From: Achromobacter pestifer
GTDB taxonomy: Bacteria; Pseudomonadota; Gammaproteobacteria; Burkholderiales; Burkholderiaceae_B
Direction: 5' to 3'
Length of the DNA stretch: 64,000 nucleotides
Assembly (NCBI RefSeq): GCF_902859625.1
Contig: NZ_CADIJX010000006.1
Span: 124,001-188,000 of the forward strand
Shown: positions 8,850 through 17,489 of the stretch, piece after piece
Layout of the letters: each line of letters starts with the position of its first letter
Numbering within the stretch: position 1 is the first letter of the stretch
Program-made: the position numbers and the translations under genes
Notes under the pieces: generated by a model
Databases searched by the model: none
What the model saw: the letters and a program-made list of their open reading frames with translations, nothing else
Told to the model about the DNA's origin: nothing

Positions 8850-10816
8850 CTAGGGACCCATTGGTGATCCGGCGCGAGGTCGCGCGTATGGGAGAAGTTT
8901 ACGACAGCCCCGCGTATCGCGCGGACGCCGAGCCCCTCCAGAATGGTCTGCGTGGCGGAATCGGGAACGTCTTCAGCGTAGACCGCCATGTCCAGGGTCG
9001 TGGCCGTGGCGACTACGGTGGCGGCCAGATGCTGGCTGCCGGGGCTGTGCAGCAGGCCAGTGATGAAGCTGCCGCATAATTTCAGGTAGGAAACGGGATA
9101 TTCGTGCAGATGTTCCATGGCGCCGAATTGCTGGGACAGCCGCGATATCCCCGTGCGGGCGCCTGCCGCGGTGACGATATCGCACAACTGGCGCAATCCG
9201 CCGCCTTGCTCGACCAGCCCGGCGGCGTCGACTTCAACCAGCAGGCGTACCGCCAATGCCGGCCGATCGCTCAGCATCCTTTCCAGCCGGGACAGGAAGG
9301 AAGTTTGCGCCAGCGAGGCCAGTGACACGGGAACCGCCAATGCGCCGGCATGGGTAAATAGCCAATCCAGGCCCAGGCGGATCGCCTGGATGTCGCATTC
9401 AGCCGACAGTCCCAGCCTGACCGCGGGCGGCATGAAGATCGAGGCAGGCACGGGGTCGCCGCCGCTTGTGTCATGCAGGGTCAAGCTGGCTTCGTGGTGC
9501 AGCAGTGCGCCGGAGACGGCATGCAACGGCTGGATCGACAGCGAGAAGCGATGTTGCTCCAGGGCGGTGGCCAAGGCATCGTGCCAGCTGTATTCCCCGA
9601 TGCGCGTACTGTCCGGGGCCTGGCTGGCCGGCGCCACTTGGTCGTCATCGGCGCTCTCGGCGCACATCAAGGCATGGTCCAGGCGGGCCAGCGTATCGCT
9701 CATGTTGTCACCGGGGGCGAAAGCCGCCATGGCCAACGCCCACCGGCACCATCCGTACTTGTCCATTGGGACCCGTAGCGAACGCAGTTCACGGCGGACC
9801 CTTTCGGCCAGCAGGCTGGCTTGGGGCGCGGAAGTGCGAGGCATCAATAGCGCGAAGTCGGACCCGCTGATGCGCGCGATCTGCGCCGACGGCCCGCCGA
9901 ATTCCTCGACCAGCTTGCGTAGCCGGTCGGATGAGGATCGCAACCACTGATCCGTGAAGGCGCGCGATAAATGCCGATTGATCTGCGCCAGATCACGCTG
10001 GCGGAACATCAGGATATGCCCACCCGCCTCCGGGGTCTTGTCGCTCAGCGCCTGCCGGAACTGGTCGACGAAATATTTGCGATTGGGCAGGCGGGTGACG
10101 GCATCCCGGTAGATTTCGCTTTGTAGCGATTCGATCTTCGCGTTCTGTTCCTGGACCGTGGCGGCAACCCGGCGCTGCGCGTCCACCAGCGCTTGATCCA
10201 CTCCTGCCAGCTCACACGATCCCATTGGAGCTGCGTCGTTGCCGGGGGCCAGTGCTCGTACACGTTCACAGATGTCGCGTGACGTCCGCACTTCAATCCA
10301 GCGGACGAGATTCAGCGCGAACAGTGCCCAGAAGACACCAGCAGCCAACACCAGTCCCAAAATCCGCACACCACCCTGCCAGAGGGTGTCGCGAGCCAGC
10401 TGGGTGTCCGCCTTGACGGTAACGGTGCCCCGGGTATGGCCGTCGGTCAGGATGAAAGGCTGCGATACGGCAGGTGCCTGTACATTCAGCCAAGAGCTGT
10501 ACCAGCTGCCATCCCGGTCTACGATGGATGCGTGCTTTTGTCGTTCCGCGACAACGGTGCCTCTTTCGTCGGTGATGCGAACCAACGCATACAGCCCCTG
10601 CTGGAACAACTCATCGGCCAATGTGGCCTGCTCGGCCGGGGCGGCGGCGGTGTGTGACAACGCCCAGGTCAAGGCACTGGCCCCCCCCTCGCTCTGTTGA
10701 ACAAGCTGCGCATTCAGATAGCGATGGGCGGCCAACATCCCCAGCGCCTGTGCGCCAAGCAGGATGAAGCCGATCAAGAGGGCAGTGCAAAAGAGTAACC
10801 GGCGTAATGTCGACAT
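8846..10816 (-). CDS. LapD-like degenerate GGDEF-EAL receptor (paralogue 2)
   Basis: The start at 10816 gives MSTLRRLLFC, aligning with the start of the lapD gene at 16683 and giving 656 residues against 658. The order is: membrane helix, periplasmic LapD/MoxY-type sensor, second membrane helix (about residue 150), HAMP, linker (VQEQNAKIESLQSE), GGDEF and EAL. Catalytic motifs are lost: GSDF replaces the GGDEF signature, EASL replaces EALL, and the DDFG position reads QQFG. It is therefore likely a c-di-GMP receptor, not an enzyme. A frame running 76 codons further upstream is open but is not conserved. It is coupled to a sensor kinase, unlike canonical lapD, which sits beside lapG. Confidence 0.87.
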   Translation of the reverse strand: MSTLRRLLFCTALLIGFILLGAQALGMLAAHRYLNAQLVQQSEGGASALTWALSHTAAAPAEQATLADELFQQGLYALVRITDERGTVVAERQKHASIVDRDGSWYSSWLNVQAPAVSQPFILTDGHTRGTVTVKADTQLARDTLWQGGVRILGLVLAAGVFWALFALNLVRWIEVRTSRDICERVRALAPGNDAAPMGSCELAGVDQALVDAQRRVAATVQEQNAKIESLQSEIYRDAVTRLPNRKYFVDQFRQALSDKTPEAGGHILMFRQRDLAQINRHLSRAFTDQWLRSSSDRLRKLVEEFGGPSAQIARISGSDFALLMPRTSAPQASLLAERVRRELRSLRVPMDKYGWCRWALAMAAFAPGDNMSDTLARLDHALMCAESADDDQVAPASQAPDSTRIGEYSWHDALATALEQHRFSLSIQPLHAVSGALLHHEASLTLHDTSGGDPVPASIFMPPAVRLGLSAECDIQAIRLGLDWLFTHAGALAVPVSLASLAQTSFLSRLERMLSDRPALAVRLLVEVDAAGLVEQGGGLRQLCDIVTAAGARTGISRLSQQFGAMEHLHEYPVSYLKLCGSFITGLLHSPGSQHLAATVVATATTLDMAVYAEDVPDSATQTILEGLGVRAIRGAVVNFSHTRDLAPDHQWVPS

Positions 10817-11345
10817 GTGTTTGGGGTTCCCTTTTTGGACGGCATGCCTGCTCGCGCGAAGGAGTGCCGGCGGCCGATGAAAGGGGACGTCGAGCAGCGA
10901 ACGCGCCCGACGGGAAAAAACCTGGATAAGAAACGTGACACACGTTACTAATACCTCAGTGACGCCGCTTACACTGTAATTCGGCATGTCACAGAACGTA
11001 CAGAATATTACTAAATTAGCTACGACATCAGACAACCTGTGCAATTATTTCAATCGTGATAATTGCCCGGTTGAGAACTATTGAGACAGGGCGTATTAAT
11101 TTTTGGGCTTTGGCTGTCGTAGTAAGGGTAGGGCATGGATCTATGGACCGGCCAGCGAATGCTATCCAAGGACCGACATGACCATTCACGAGCAGACAGA
11201 GAGCCTTAGGATTTCAAGGAAAAGAGGCGCGTTGCCTCTGAAGTGTGGCGTTTTTTTGCGAAAATAATGCATAATTTAAAAAATGTTACAGCCCTTGGGT
11301 TCTTTCTTGGACCGCAACGCCAAGGGCGCTTAGATAGGGGGCTCC
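10817..11345 (+). other. 529-base divergent regulatory region
   Basis: This A+T-richer gap separates the LapD-like gene (minus) from the EAL gene (plus). It contains a promoter-like pair at 11071-11099, a six-base hairpin (AGAGGC/GCCTCT, 11223-11239) near a T run at 11252-11258, and an eight-base inverted repeat (GCCCTTGG/CCAAGGGC, 11291-11298 and 11320-11327) just before the EAL start. Two very short ORFs with plausible ribosome sites (11135-11209 and 11178-11267) are present, but nothing supports them as genes. I see no known c-di-GMP riboswitch core. Confidence 0.5.
11071..11099 (+). promoter_or_regulatory. Candidate sigma-70 promoter
   Basis: TTGAGA and TATTAA are separated by 17 bases in the A+T-rich intergenic region. 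It points toward the EAL gene, with a leader of about 240 bases. Assigned by eye only. Confidence 0.35.
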
Positions 11346-12728
11346 GTGCGTGAGAGTTACCTGCTCGCACTGTGCCTGACGCTTGCAGGCACACTTGCGG
11401 CGATATGCGTATTTTTCGTGCGCAGGGAACGGGTATTGCGTCATCGACTGACGCGCGACGAATTGACCGGTGTCCTGAGTCAGCAGGAGCTGCATCGTCG
11501 CGCGCGTGCCAGTCTGGCCCAGACTGACGGGCCTGCACGTCGGGGCGCCTTTTTCCTGGTCAGTTTTGAGCAATATGCCGAGATCAGCGCCATGCTGCGG
11601 GCCGGGGAAGAACAGGCATTGCTGGTGCTGGTGGCTAATCGGCTTAGCCTCGTCACCCGCACGTTGGGCGGCATGGTGGCGCGCACCGGCATCGACAGTT
11701 TCACGGTTTGCGTGCCCGAAGTGGACGAAGTGGGCGCGGCTCAGGTGTCGGCCAAGTTGCTGGACGATTTAAGCGCCCCGTATGAATTGGGGGGGCGTCC
11801 CCTGATTGCGGTCTTCAGGGTGGGCGCTGCGTTGTATCCCGACCACGGGCGCACCGTGGAAGAAATGCAACGTTGCGTGCAAGTGGCCATGGTTCCGTTG
11901 AAAGAGCGGGGCGGCCCAGGGTGGAATTTGTTCGATTTCCGGCTGCTGGCTCGGCACCGTGATCAGCAAGGCCTGGAAAACGATTTGCGGCTGGCGCTGA
12001 CCACGCCCGCCATGGAACAGTTTGAACTGTTCTATCAACCGGTTTGCGATAGCGGGACCGGAGTGGTGCAGGGCTGCGAAGCGCTGTTGCGCTGGCATCA
12101 CCCCACATTGGGCAGCGTGTCGCCCGCCGTTACCATCGAATTGGCCGAACGCAGCGGGTTGATCGTCCCGCTGGGCGCCTGGATTCTGGAACGCGCGTGC
12201 TCGCAAGCCGCCTTGTGGCCCGCGGCCTGGCGAGTCCACGTGAACCTGTCAGTCAAGCAGATGAACGAAGATGGGCTGGTTCAACTGGTGACCGACGTGT
12301 TGGCGGCCACGCGCTTGTCGCCGCAAAAGCTGGTGCTGGAGATCACGGAATCCATCTTCATCCTGCACTACGAACGGCACATCAAGATCCTGAACACATT
12401 GCGCGCCAAGGGTATTGGCGTGGCGCTGGATGATTTCGGTTGCGGCTATTCCAGCCTGAATCACTTGCGCCACCTGCCCATCGACTGGGTGAAGATCGAC
12501 CGCAGCTTCATTTCGGCGCTGGAGTCCGATGCCGGCAGCCGCGAAGTCGTCTCCGCGTTATTCGGCTTGTGCCAGGCGATGCGCTTGCCGGTAGTGGCCG
12601 AGGGCGTCGAGACCGAAGGCCAGCGCGAAATCCTGAAGTCGCTGGGGTGCCGAGTCATGCAGGGCTTCCTGCTGGGACGGCCGGCTCCCGCCTCGGAAAT
12701 CCAGGCTTTGGCCTCGGCGGTGTCATAA
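11346..12728 (+). CDS. Membrane-anchored GGDEF-EAL protein, probable c-di-GMP phosphodiesterase
   Basis: The GTG start at 11346 (preceded by GATAGGGGG) gives 460 residues: one N-terminal membrane helix (residues 5-25), a degenerate GGDEF domain (TGIDSF at the signature position, about 114-119), and an EAL domain at about 210-455. EAL residues for catalysis are all visible: EALLRW (245-250), N300, E332 in EITES, DDFGCGYSSL (362-371), K383 and AEGVET. It should hydrolyse c-di-GMP to pGpG. Since it is divergent from a LapD-like gene and near the adhesin locus, it could lower c-di-GMP for adhesin release, but that is inference. Confidence 0.9.
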   Translation: MRESYLLALCLTLAGTLAAICVFFVRRERVLRHRLTRDELTGVLSQQELHRRARASLAQTDGPARRGAFFLVSFEQYAEISAMLRAGEEQALLVLVANRLSLVTRTLGGMVARTGIDSFTVCVPEVDEVGAAQVSAKLLDDLSAPYELGGRPLIAVFRVGAALYPDHGRTVEEMQRCVQVAMVPLKERGGPGWNLFDFRLLARHRDQQGLENDLRLALTTPAMEQFELFYQPVCDSGTGVVQGCEALLRWHHPTLGSVSPAVTIELAERSGLIVPLGAWILERACSQAALWPAAWRVHVNLSVKQMNEDGLVQLVTDVLAATRLSPQKLVLEITESIFILHYERHIKILNTLRAKGIGVALDDFGCGYSSLNHLRHLPIDWVKIDRSFISALESDAGSREVVSALFGLCQAMRLPVVAEGVETEGQREILKSLGCRVMQGFLLGRPAPASEIQALASAVS

Positions 12729-12730
12729 TC

Positions 12731-12748
12731 GGGGTTGCTCGCAACCCC
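12731..12748 (+). terminator. Hairpin after the EAL gene
   Basis: GGGGTTG and CAACCCC pair around a CTCG tetraloop, two bases past the EAL-gene stop. There is no T tract, so it may be a Rho-assisted end or merely an RNA hairpin ahead of aroC. Confidence 0.35.
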
Positions 12749-12764
12749 CACCTGTTGACATCCT

Positions 12765-13832
12765 ATGCCCGGCAATACCCTAGGTACTCTCTTTACCGTC
12801 ACGAATTTTGGCGAATCCCACGGCCCGGCGATCGGTTGCGTCGTGGACGGCTGTCCCCCGGGACTGAGCCTGGACACGTCCGACATTCAGCTTGAACTGG
12901 ATCGCCGCCGGCCTGGCACGTCGCGCCATGTCACGCAGCGCCAGGAAGCCGATCAGGTCGAGATCCTGTCCGGCGTCCATGAAGGGGTCACCACGGGCAC
13001 GCCGATTGGCCTGCTGATCCGCAATACCGACGCGCGCAGCAAAGACTATTCGAATATTGCCGATACCTTCCGGCCGGGGCATGCCGACTACGCCTACTGG
13101 CGCAAGTTTGGCGTGCGCGACCCGCGTGGCGGCGGCCGTTCGTCCGCGCGCCTGACGGCGCCCACCGTCGCGGCAGGCGCCATCGCCAAGAAGTGGTTGG
13201 GCGAGCAGTACGGCGTGAAGGTGCGCGGCTACATGAGCCAGCTTGGCCCTGTCGCGATTCCCTTCGTGTCGTGGGATGAAGTCCCGAATAACCCGTTCTA
13301 CGCGCCCAACGCTGAAATCGTCGCGGAACTGGAAGCCTATATGGACCAGTTGCGCCGTGACGGCGATTCCGTCGGCGCACGCATCGAGGTTGTGGCGGAA
13401 AACCTGCCGGCAGGTTGGGGTGAGCCTATTTACGATCGCCTGGATGCTGACATCGCGCATGTGATGATGGGCCTGAATGCCGTCAAGGGCGTTTCCATCG
13501 GCGCGGGCTTCGATTGCATCGCGCAGCGCGGTTCCGAGCACGGTGACGAGATTACGCCTGATGGTTTCCTGACCAACCACGCCGGTGGCGTGCTGGGCGG
13601 TATTTCCACGGGGCAGCCAATCACCGTATCGTTGGCCATCAAGCCCACGTCCAGCATCCGCGTCGAGCGCCGTTCGGTCAATCGTGCGAACGAACCGGTC
13701 ATGGTCCAGACGCTGGGCCGCCACGATCCCTGCGTCGGCATTCGCGCAACGCCCATCGCCGAAGCGATGCTTGCGCTGGTGCTGATCGATCACGCGCTGC
13801 GTCATCGTGGACAGTGCGGCGACCCGATCTGA
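12765..13832 (+). CDS. aroC: Chorismate synthase
   Basis: The 355-residue product converts 5-enolpyruvylshikimate-3-phosphate to chorismate using reduced FMN, the last step of the common aromatic pathway. The opening [20 protein letters not shown] and the later [26 protein letters not shown] and [15 protein letters not shown] segments are family signatures that line the FMN and substrate site. Length is normal for the short bacterial form. The start ATG is 36 bases past the EAL gene, and the M48 lipoprotein gene follows 38 bases after its stop. Confidence 0.96.
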   Translation: MPGNTLGTLFTVTNFGESHGPAIGCVVDGCPPGLSLDTSDIQLELDRRRPGTSRHVTQRQEADQVEILSGVHEGVTTGTPIGLLIRNTDARSKDYSNIADTFRPGHADYAYWRKFGVRDPRGGGRSSARLTAPTVAAGAIAKKWLGEQYGVKVRGYMSQLGPVAIPFVSWDEVPNNPFYAPNAEIVAELEAYMDQLRRDGDSVGARIEVVAENLPAGWGEPIYDRLDADIAHVMMGLNAVKGVSIGAGFDCIAQRGSEHGDEITPDGFLTNHAGGVLGGISTGQPITVSLAIKPTSSIRVERRSVNRANEPVMVQTLGRHDPCVGIRATPIAEAMLALVLIDHALRHRGQCGDPI

Positions 13833-13870
13833 AACGTGAGCGTGCTTGCCACCGAGTGCAGGAGACCGAC

Positions 13871-14698
13871 ATGAACCGTAAACGTCATCTATTGCGTGGC
13901 TCGGCCGCGGCGCTTGCGCTGGTGGCTCTGGCCGGTTGCACAGGCATGAACACCACGCAGTCCGGTGCCATCGGCGTCAACCGGACGCAGTACATGTCCA
14001 GTCTTGTGCCGTCGCAAGCGTTGGAGCAAGAGGCAAGCCAGCAGTATGCCGATATCCTCAAGCAGGCTCAGGGCAAAGGGCTGCTGGACCGCGACGCGCA
14101 ACAGTTGTCGCGCGTGCGCGCCATCTCTCAGCGCTTGATTGCGCAAGTGGGGGTGTTCCGCCCTGACGCTTCTGGCTGGAAATGGGAAGTCCATGTGCTG
14201 TCCAGCGACGAGATCAACGCCTGGTGCATGCCCGGTGGCAAGATCGCCGTCTATACGGGCCTGATCTCAAAGATCAAACCCTCCGACGATGAACTGGCTG
14301 CCGTGCTGGGGCACGAGATTTCGCATGCGCTGCGCGAGCATGCGCGCGAGCGCGTATCGCAGCAGATGGCCACCAACCTGGGCTTGTCCGTGCTGTCCAT
14401 CGCCACCGGCTCCTCTGCCGCATCCGACCTGGGCGGGCAACTGTCCAGCGTGATGTTCACACTGCCCAACAGCCGCACTCACGAGACCGAAGCGGATCGC
14501 ATGGGCGTGGAGTTGGCCGCCCGGGCGGGCTATGATCCGCGCGCTGCCGTGACGCTATGGCAGAAGATGGGGGCGGCCGACAGCGGCAATGCACCGCCGG
14601 AAATCTTGTCCACGCACCCCTCGGCCGCTTCGCGCATCACCGACTTGCAGGCTGCCGCGCAGCAAGTGATGCCGCTGTATCAGCAAGCCAAGAAATAA
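13871..14698 (+). CDS. M48-family metalloprotease lipoprotein
   Basis: The ATG at 13871 (preceded by GCAGGAGACCGAC) gives 275 residues. A lipoprotein signal ends LVALAGC with the lipidated Cys at 23. The zinc-binding HEISH is at 148-152, and the third ligand lies in the ETEAD segment at 205-209. This is the LoiP/BepA-like periplasmic M48 pattern without a TPR tail; such proteins act in outer-membrane quality control. A longer frame from 13814 lacks a signal sequence and overlaps aroC. It is convergent with lapD, with only eight bases between stops. Confidence 0.88.
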   Translation: MNRKRHLLRGSAAALALVALAGCTGMNTTQSGAIGVNRTQYMSSLVPSQALEQEASQQYADILKQAQGKGLLDRDAQQLSRVRAISQRLIAQVGVFRPDASGWKWEVHVLSSDEINAWCMPGGKIAVYTGLISKIKPSDDELAAVLGHEISHALREHARERVSQQMATNLGLSVLSIATGSSAASDLGGQLSSVMFTLPNSRTHETEADRMGVELAARAGYDPRAAVTLWQKMGAADSGNAPPEILSTHPSAASRITDLQAAAQQVMPLYQQAKK

Positions 14699-14706
14699 CG
14701 CCAGGT

Positions 14707-16683
14707 TCAAGCCGCGCTTGCAGCCGGCTTGACGCCTGGTCCACGCATGATGCTGATGCCCAGGTCGGCCAGAATACGGCGCGTCTCGGCATCGGGCACA
14801 TCTTCGGCATAGACCGCGATGTTCAACGTGCGTGCGGTTTCCTGCACTGAGGCCGTCAGCTGCTGGCTGCCCGGGCTTTGCGACATGCCGCCGATAAAGC
14901 CTCCACCCAGCTTCACATAGGACAAGGGCAGGGTGTGCAACTGTGCAACCGCGCCGAATTGCTGCGCCAGACGCCGCACGCCGATATGCGCGCCGAATTC
15001 CGATGCCACTCGGGCCAGCGTGGCGATCTGCTCGTGGCATTCCACCAGGCCGTGCGCATCGATTTCCAGGAACAGGCGGGGGGCAAGCCCACGGTGTTCC
15101 GTCAGCAGCAATGCCAATTGGCGGAAGAATTTCTGGCCTCGCAACGAGGGCAGGGCAACCCGGATGGCTAGCTCGCCCTCATGCGCGACCAGCCAGTCCA
15201 GGCCCAGGCGCACGGACTCCAGATCGCAATCAGCCACCAGATCCAGCCGCACGGCGGGTGGAATGAACAAGGTGGCAGGAATGGCGACCTGGTCGGGGGC
15301 GGTACGCAACATCAGCATGGCTTCCGTGCGGACCCTGTTGCCGTCGGCGGTCAACAAGGGCTCGGTCGCCAGTTCAAATTGACGCTTTTCCAAGGCCGTC
15401 TGGATAGCGTCCTTCCAGGCCAGTTCACCCGACTCCGACGGGGATTGCATGTCGGTCGCGCCCGCAATCACGACTTGATCATTGTTGGCGCTTTCTGCCC
15501 GCATCAACCCGAAGTCCAGGCGAGCAAGCACCGGCCCGGCCTGATTGCCTTGGCCGTAGTCCGTCATGGCCTGCGCCCAGCGGCAGAGATGGCCTTCCCC
15601 GACGGGTATGCGCGAGGCGTGCAGGTCAGCCCGCAATTGTTCGGCAACCATCATCGCTTGAGGGGCCGCGCAACCGGGCAACAGCAACGCAAAGTCTGAA
15701 CCATTCAGCCTGGCCAGGAGTGGCGTGGCAACGTTCAGGGCTTTCAGCGTGCCTTGAATGCGTTGGCATGCAATTCGCAGCCATTGGTCGATGAACTCGC
15801 GCGGCATGTGGCGATTCAAATCGGCCAGATCCCGCTGGCGGAACACCAGCACGTGGCCCCCGGCGATGGATCGCGATGCGGACGGGCTTGCTGCGGCAGC
15901 CGGCACCTCAAGCGCGCGCCGGAATTCGTTGACGAAGTACTTGCGGTTCGGCAGGCCCGTGACCGGGTCCTGATTCAGCTCCAGTTCCAGCGATTCGATC
16001 TTGGCGTTCTGTTCTTCGACGCTGGCATAGACGCGCTCGCGAGTCTGGTTCAACGCTTGCACCACGCCAGACAATTCGGGCACGCGGGCTTCCACTTGCT
16101 CGGGCGGAGAGTCCTGGCCGATGCTGCGGACATGGTCGCTGATTTCGCGCAGCAGGCGATTCTTGATCCAACCCACCAGCACAAATGCGAATACTGCCCA
16201 CAAGATGCCGGCACCCACGACCAAGGCGATCATCTTCAGGCTGCTGCGCCACAGGGCTTCCCATGCATAAGCATCGTTGGCGATCAGGGTGACCTCGCCA
16301 ATCTGGCGCCAACCATCGCTGACGGCATGGCTGGCCGGTTGCGTATCCAGCGGCGCCAGCTTTTGGAACCAGCTGGGAACCGAATTCGGCGTGGCGTTCG
16401 ACTTGCGCTCGATCAGCACCTTGCCTTCCGGATCGGCCAGACGTACCAGCGAGAAGTGCCCGCCGTCATAGAGCGCCGACACCAGCAGTTCTTGTAGTAC
16501 GGGGTCATTGTTGGCAGGTTGCGACAAGGATAGCGCCAGGGACACGGCAGCATCCGTGCTCTGCACCTGCAACTGGCCTGACAGGTATTCGCGCGCCGAG
16601 TTGACGCTGAGCGCCAAGGTGCCCAGCAGAATGACGCCGATTGCAAGGGTAACGCTGAGCAGTAGCTGTCGAAGTATGGACAT
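14707..16683 (-). CDS. lapD: c-di-GMP receptor LapD
   Basis: The 658-residue inner-membrane protein has a first helix (about 8-28), a periplasmic sensor (30-150) that in the model sequesters LapG, a second helix (about 155-175), HAMP, linker VEEQNAKIESLELE, a GGDEF domain (NGSDFALLLP) and an EAL domain. The enzymatic residues are degenerate: EAML for EALL, LEIDAH for the EITE region, QQFG for DDFG, AEDV for EGVE. This fits a binding-only receptor. It lies 17 bases downstream of lapG on the same strand, the classical lapG-lapD pairing. Functional assignment follows Pseudomonas LapD and Bordetella homologues. Confidence 0.92.
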   Translation of the reverse strand: MSILRQLLLSVTLAIGVILLGTLALSVNSAREYLSGQLQVQSTDAAVSLALSLSQPANNDPVLQELLVSALYDGGHFSLVRLADPEGKVLIERKSNATPNSVPSWFQKLAPLDTQPASHAVSDGWRQIGEVTLIANDAYAWEALWRSSLKMIALVVGAGILWAVFAFVLVGWIKNRLLREISDHVRSIGQDSPPEQVEARVPELSGVVQALNQTRERVYASVEEQNAKIESLELELNQDPVTGLPNRKYFVNEFRRALEVPAAAASPSASRSIAGGHVLVFRQRDLADLNRHMPREFIDQWLRIACQRIQGTLKALNVATPLLARLNGSDFALLLPGCAAPQAMMVAEQLRADLHASRIPVGEGHLCRWAQAMTDYGQGNQAGPVLARLDFGLMRAESANNDQVVIAGATDMQSPSESGELAWKDAIQTALEKRQFELATEPLLTADGNRVRTEAMLMLRTAPDQVAIPATLFIPPAVRLDLVADCDLESVRLGLDWLVAHEGELAIRVALPSLRGQKFFRQLALLLTEHRGLAPRLFLEIDAHGLVECHEQIATLARVASEFGAHIGVRRLAQQFGAVAQLHTLPLSYVKLGGGFIGGMSQSPGSQQLTASVQETARTLNIAVYAEDVPDAETRRILADLGISIMRGPGVKPAASAA

Positions 16684-16700
16684 AGTCTTGTTTCCGGCAA

Positions 16701-17399
16701 TCAGGGGCGTATGCCTTCCCGTTCCATGCGTTGAAGTAGATCACGCCAGCGGCTGAGTCGGTCAACCGGCGCGGCGGCCTTGCCGTCAACGTACACGCCG
16801 TCGGCGTTAAAGCTGAAGACCGGCGTCAGGTCACGACGCTGCGTCGCCGGAAGAATGGTTGAAATCAGGCTGTCCAGCACCAGAGGGACGGCATTCGGAG
16901 TTTCGTAGTAGCCCAGCACCATGTGGGCGATCTGGCTGCTGCTGGCGGGGCCGCCAATGCGCGCTCGAACATAGATGAAGCGCAGCTTGTTCGCGGGGAC
17001 ACCCATCGCCAGCAAGGTGAAATACTTGCCGATGACATAGTCTTCGCAGTCGCCGGCACCTTTGCCCAGCGATTCCAACGGGGTGGCCCAATAGTCCGCC
17101 TGCCCCCAAATGGTTGCATCTTCACCTGACAGCAGCGCGCGGTTCCAGAAGTCGTTCGCAAGCGTGAGCTTGTCTCGCTCCAGAGCCGGCGGCGGGTTGC
17201 GAAGCAGCTGCAACCAGTTCCCGACAGACTTTGCGCCCTTGGCCCCATAGCGGCTGGCCGCCAGGCTTTGCAGCCGGTCGGAACTGACCTCCAGGGCGAA
17301 GCTGCCGCCCCAGACGCAAGCCAGGCACAGCAAAACCAGTCGGCACAGGTTCAGCACGCTGCGGAAACGGTGAGTCGAGGACATGAAACGGATTTTCAC
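16701..17399 (-). CDS. lapG: Periplasmic cysteine protease LapG
   Basis: The 232-residue product is the transglutaminase-like calcium-dependent protease that cuts the N-terminus of Lap-type adhesins. The triad is visible as C118 (GAGDCEDY), H159 (IAHMVLGYY) and D176 (LVLDSL). A hydrophobic signal segment (LCRLVLLCLACVWGG) spans about residues 18-32. The start could be the GTG at 17399 or the ATG at 17384; neither has a strong ribosome site. It sits between the adhesin gene and lapD. In the model, LapD bound to c-di-GMP sequesters it. Confidence 0.93.
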   Translation of the reverse strand: MKIRFMSSTHRFRSVLNLCRLVLLCLACVWGGSFALEVSSDRLQSLAASRYGAKGAKSVGNWLQLLRNPPPALERDKLTLANDFWNRALLSGEDATIWGQADYWATPLESLGKGAGDCEDYVIGKYFTLLAMGVPANKLRFIYVRARIGGPASSSQIAHMVLGYYETPNAVPLVLDSLISTILPATQRRDLTPVFSFNADGVYVDGKAAAPVDRLSRWRDLLQRMEREGIRP

Positions 17400-17430
17400 A
17401 TTTTTCCGACTCTCGCAGACATGCCTGTAG

Positions 17431-17482
17431 AAAAAATGCCTGCTACCCAGGGGTGGGCCATCAATAGCCCGCCCCTGGGGTA
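17431..17482 (-). terminator. Hairpin terminator after the giant adhesin gene
   Basis: On the minus strand a stem built from CCCCAGGGG-type arms (17445-17482, one mismatch) is followed a few bases later by six T (17431-17436). It lies just past the adhesin stop and before lapG, separating the two transcription units. Confidence 0.6.
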
Positions 17483-17489
17483 CTACGCT

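Noticed and set aside
10817-11044. A 76-codon N-terminal extension of the LapD-like protein
   Set aside because: The paralogue at 14707-16683 starts at the equivalent of residue 77 (MS-LR-LL), and the extension lacks a signal or conserved segment.
11178-11267. A 29-codon ORF with AAGGA before its ATG
   Set aside because: A single good ribosome site is not enough; the product is unrecognised and the region fits a leader or promoter better.
10817-11345. A c-di-GMP riboswitch in the leader of the EAL gene
   Set aside because: No GEMM-type conserved core could be recognised, and the visible hairpins do not match it.
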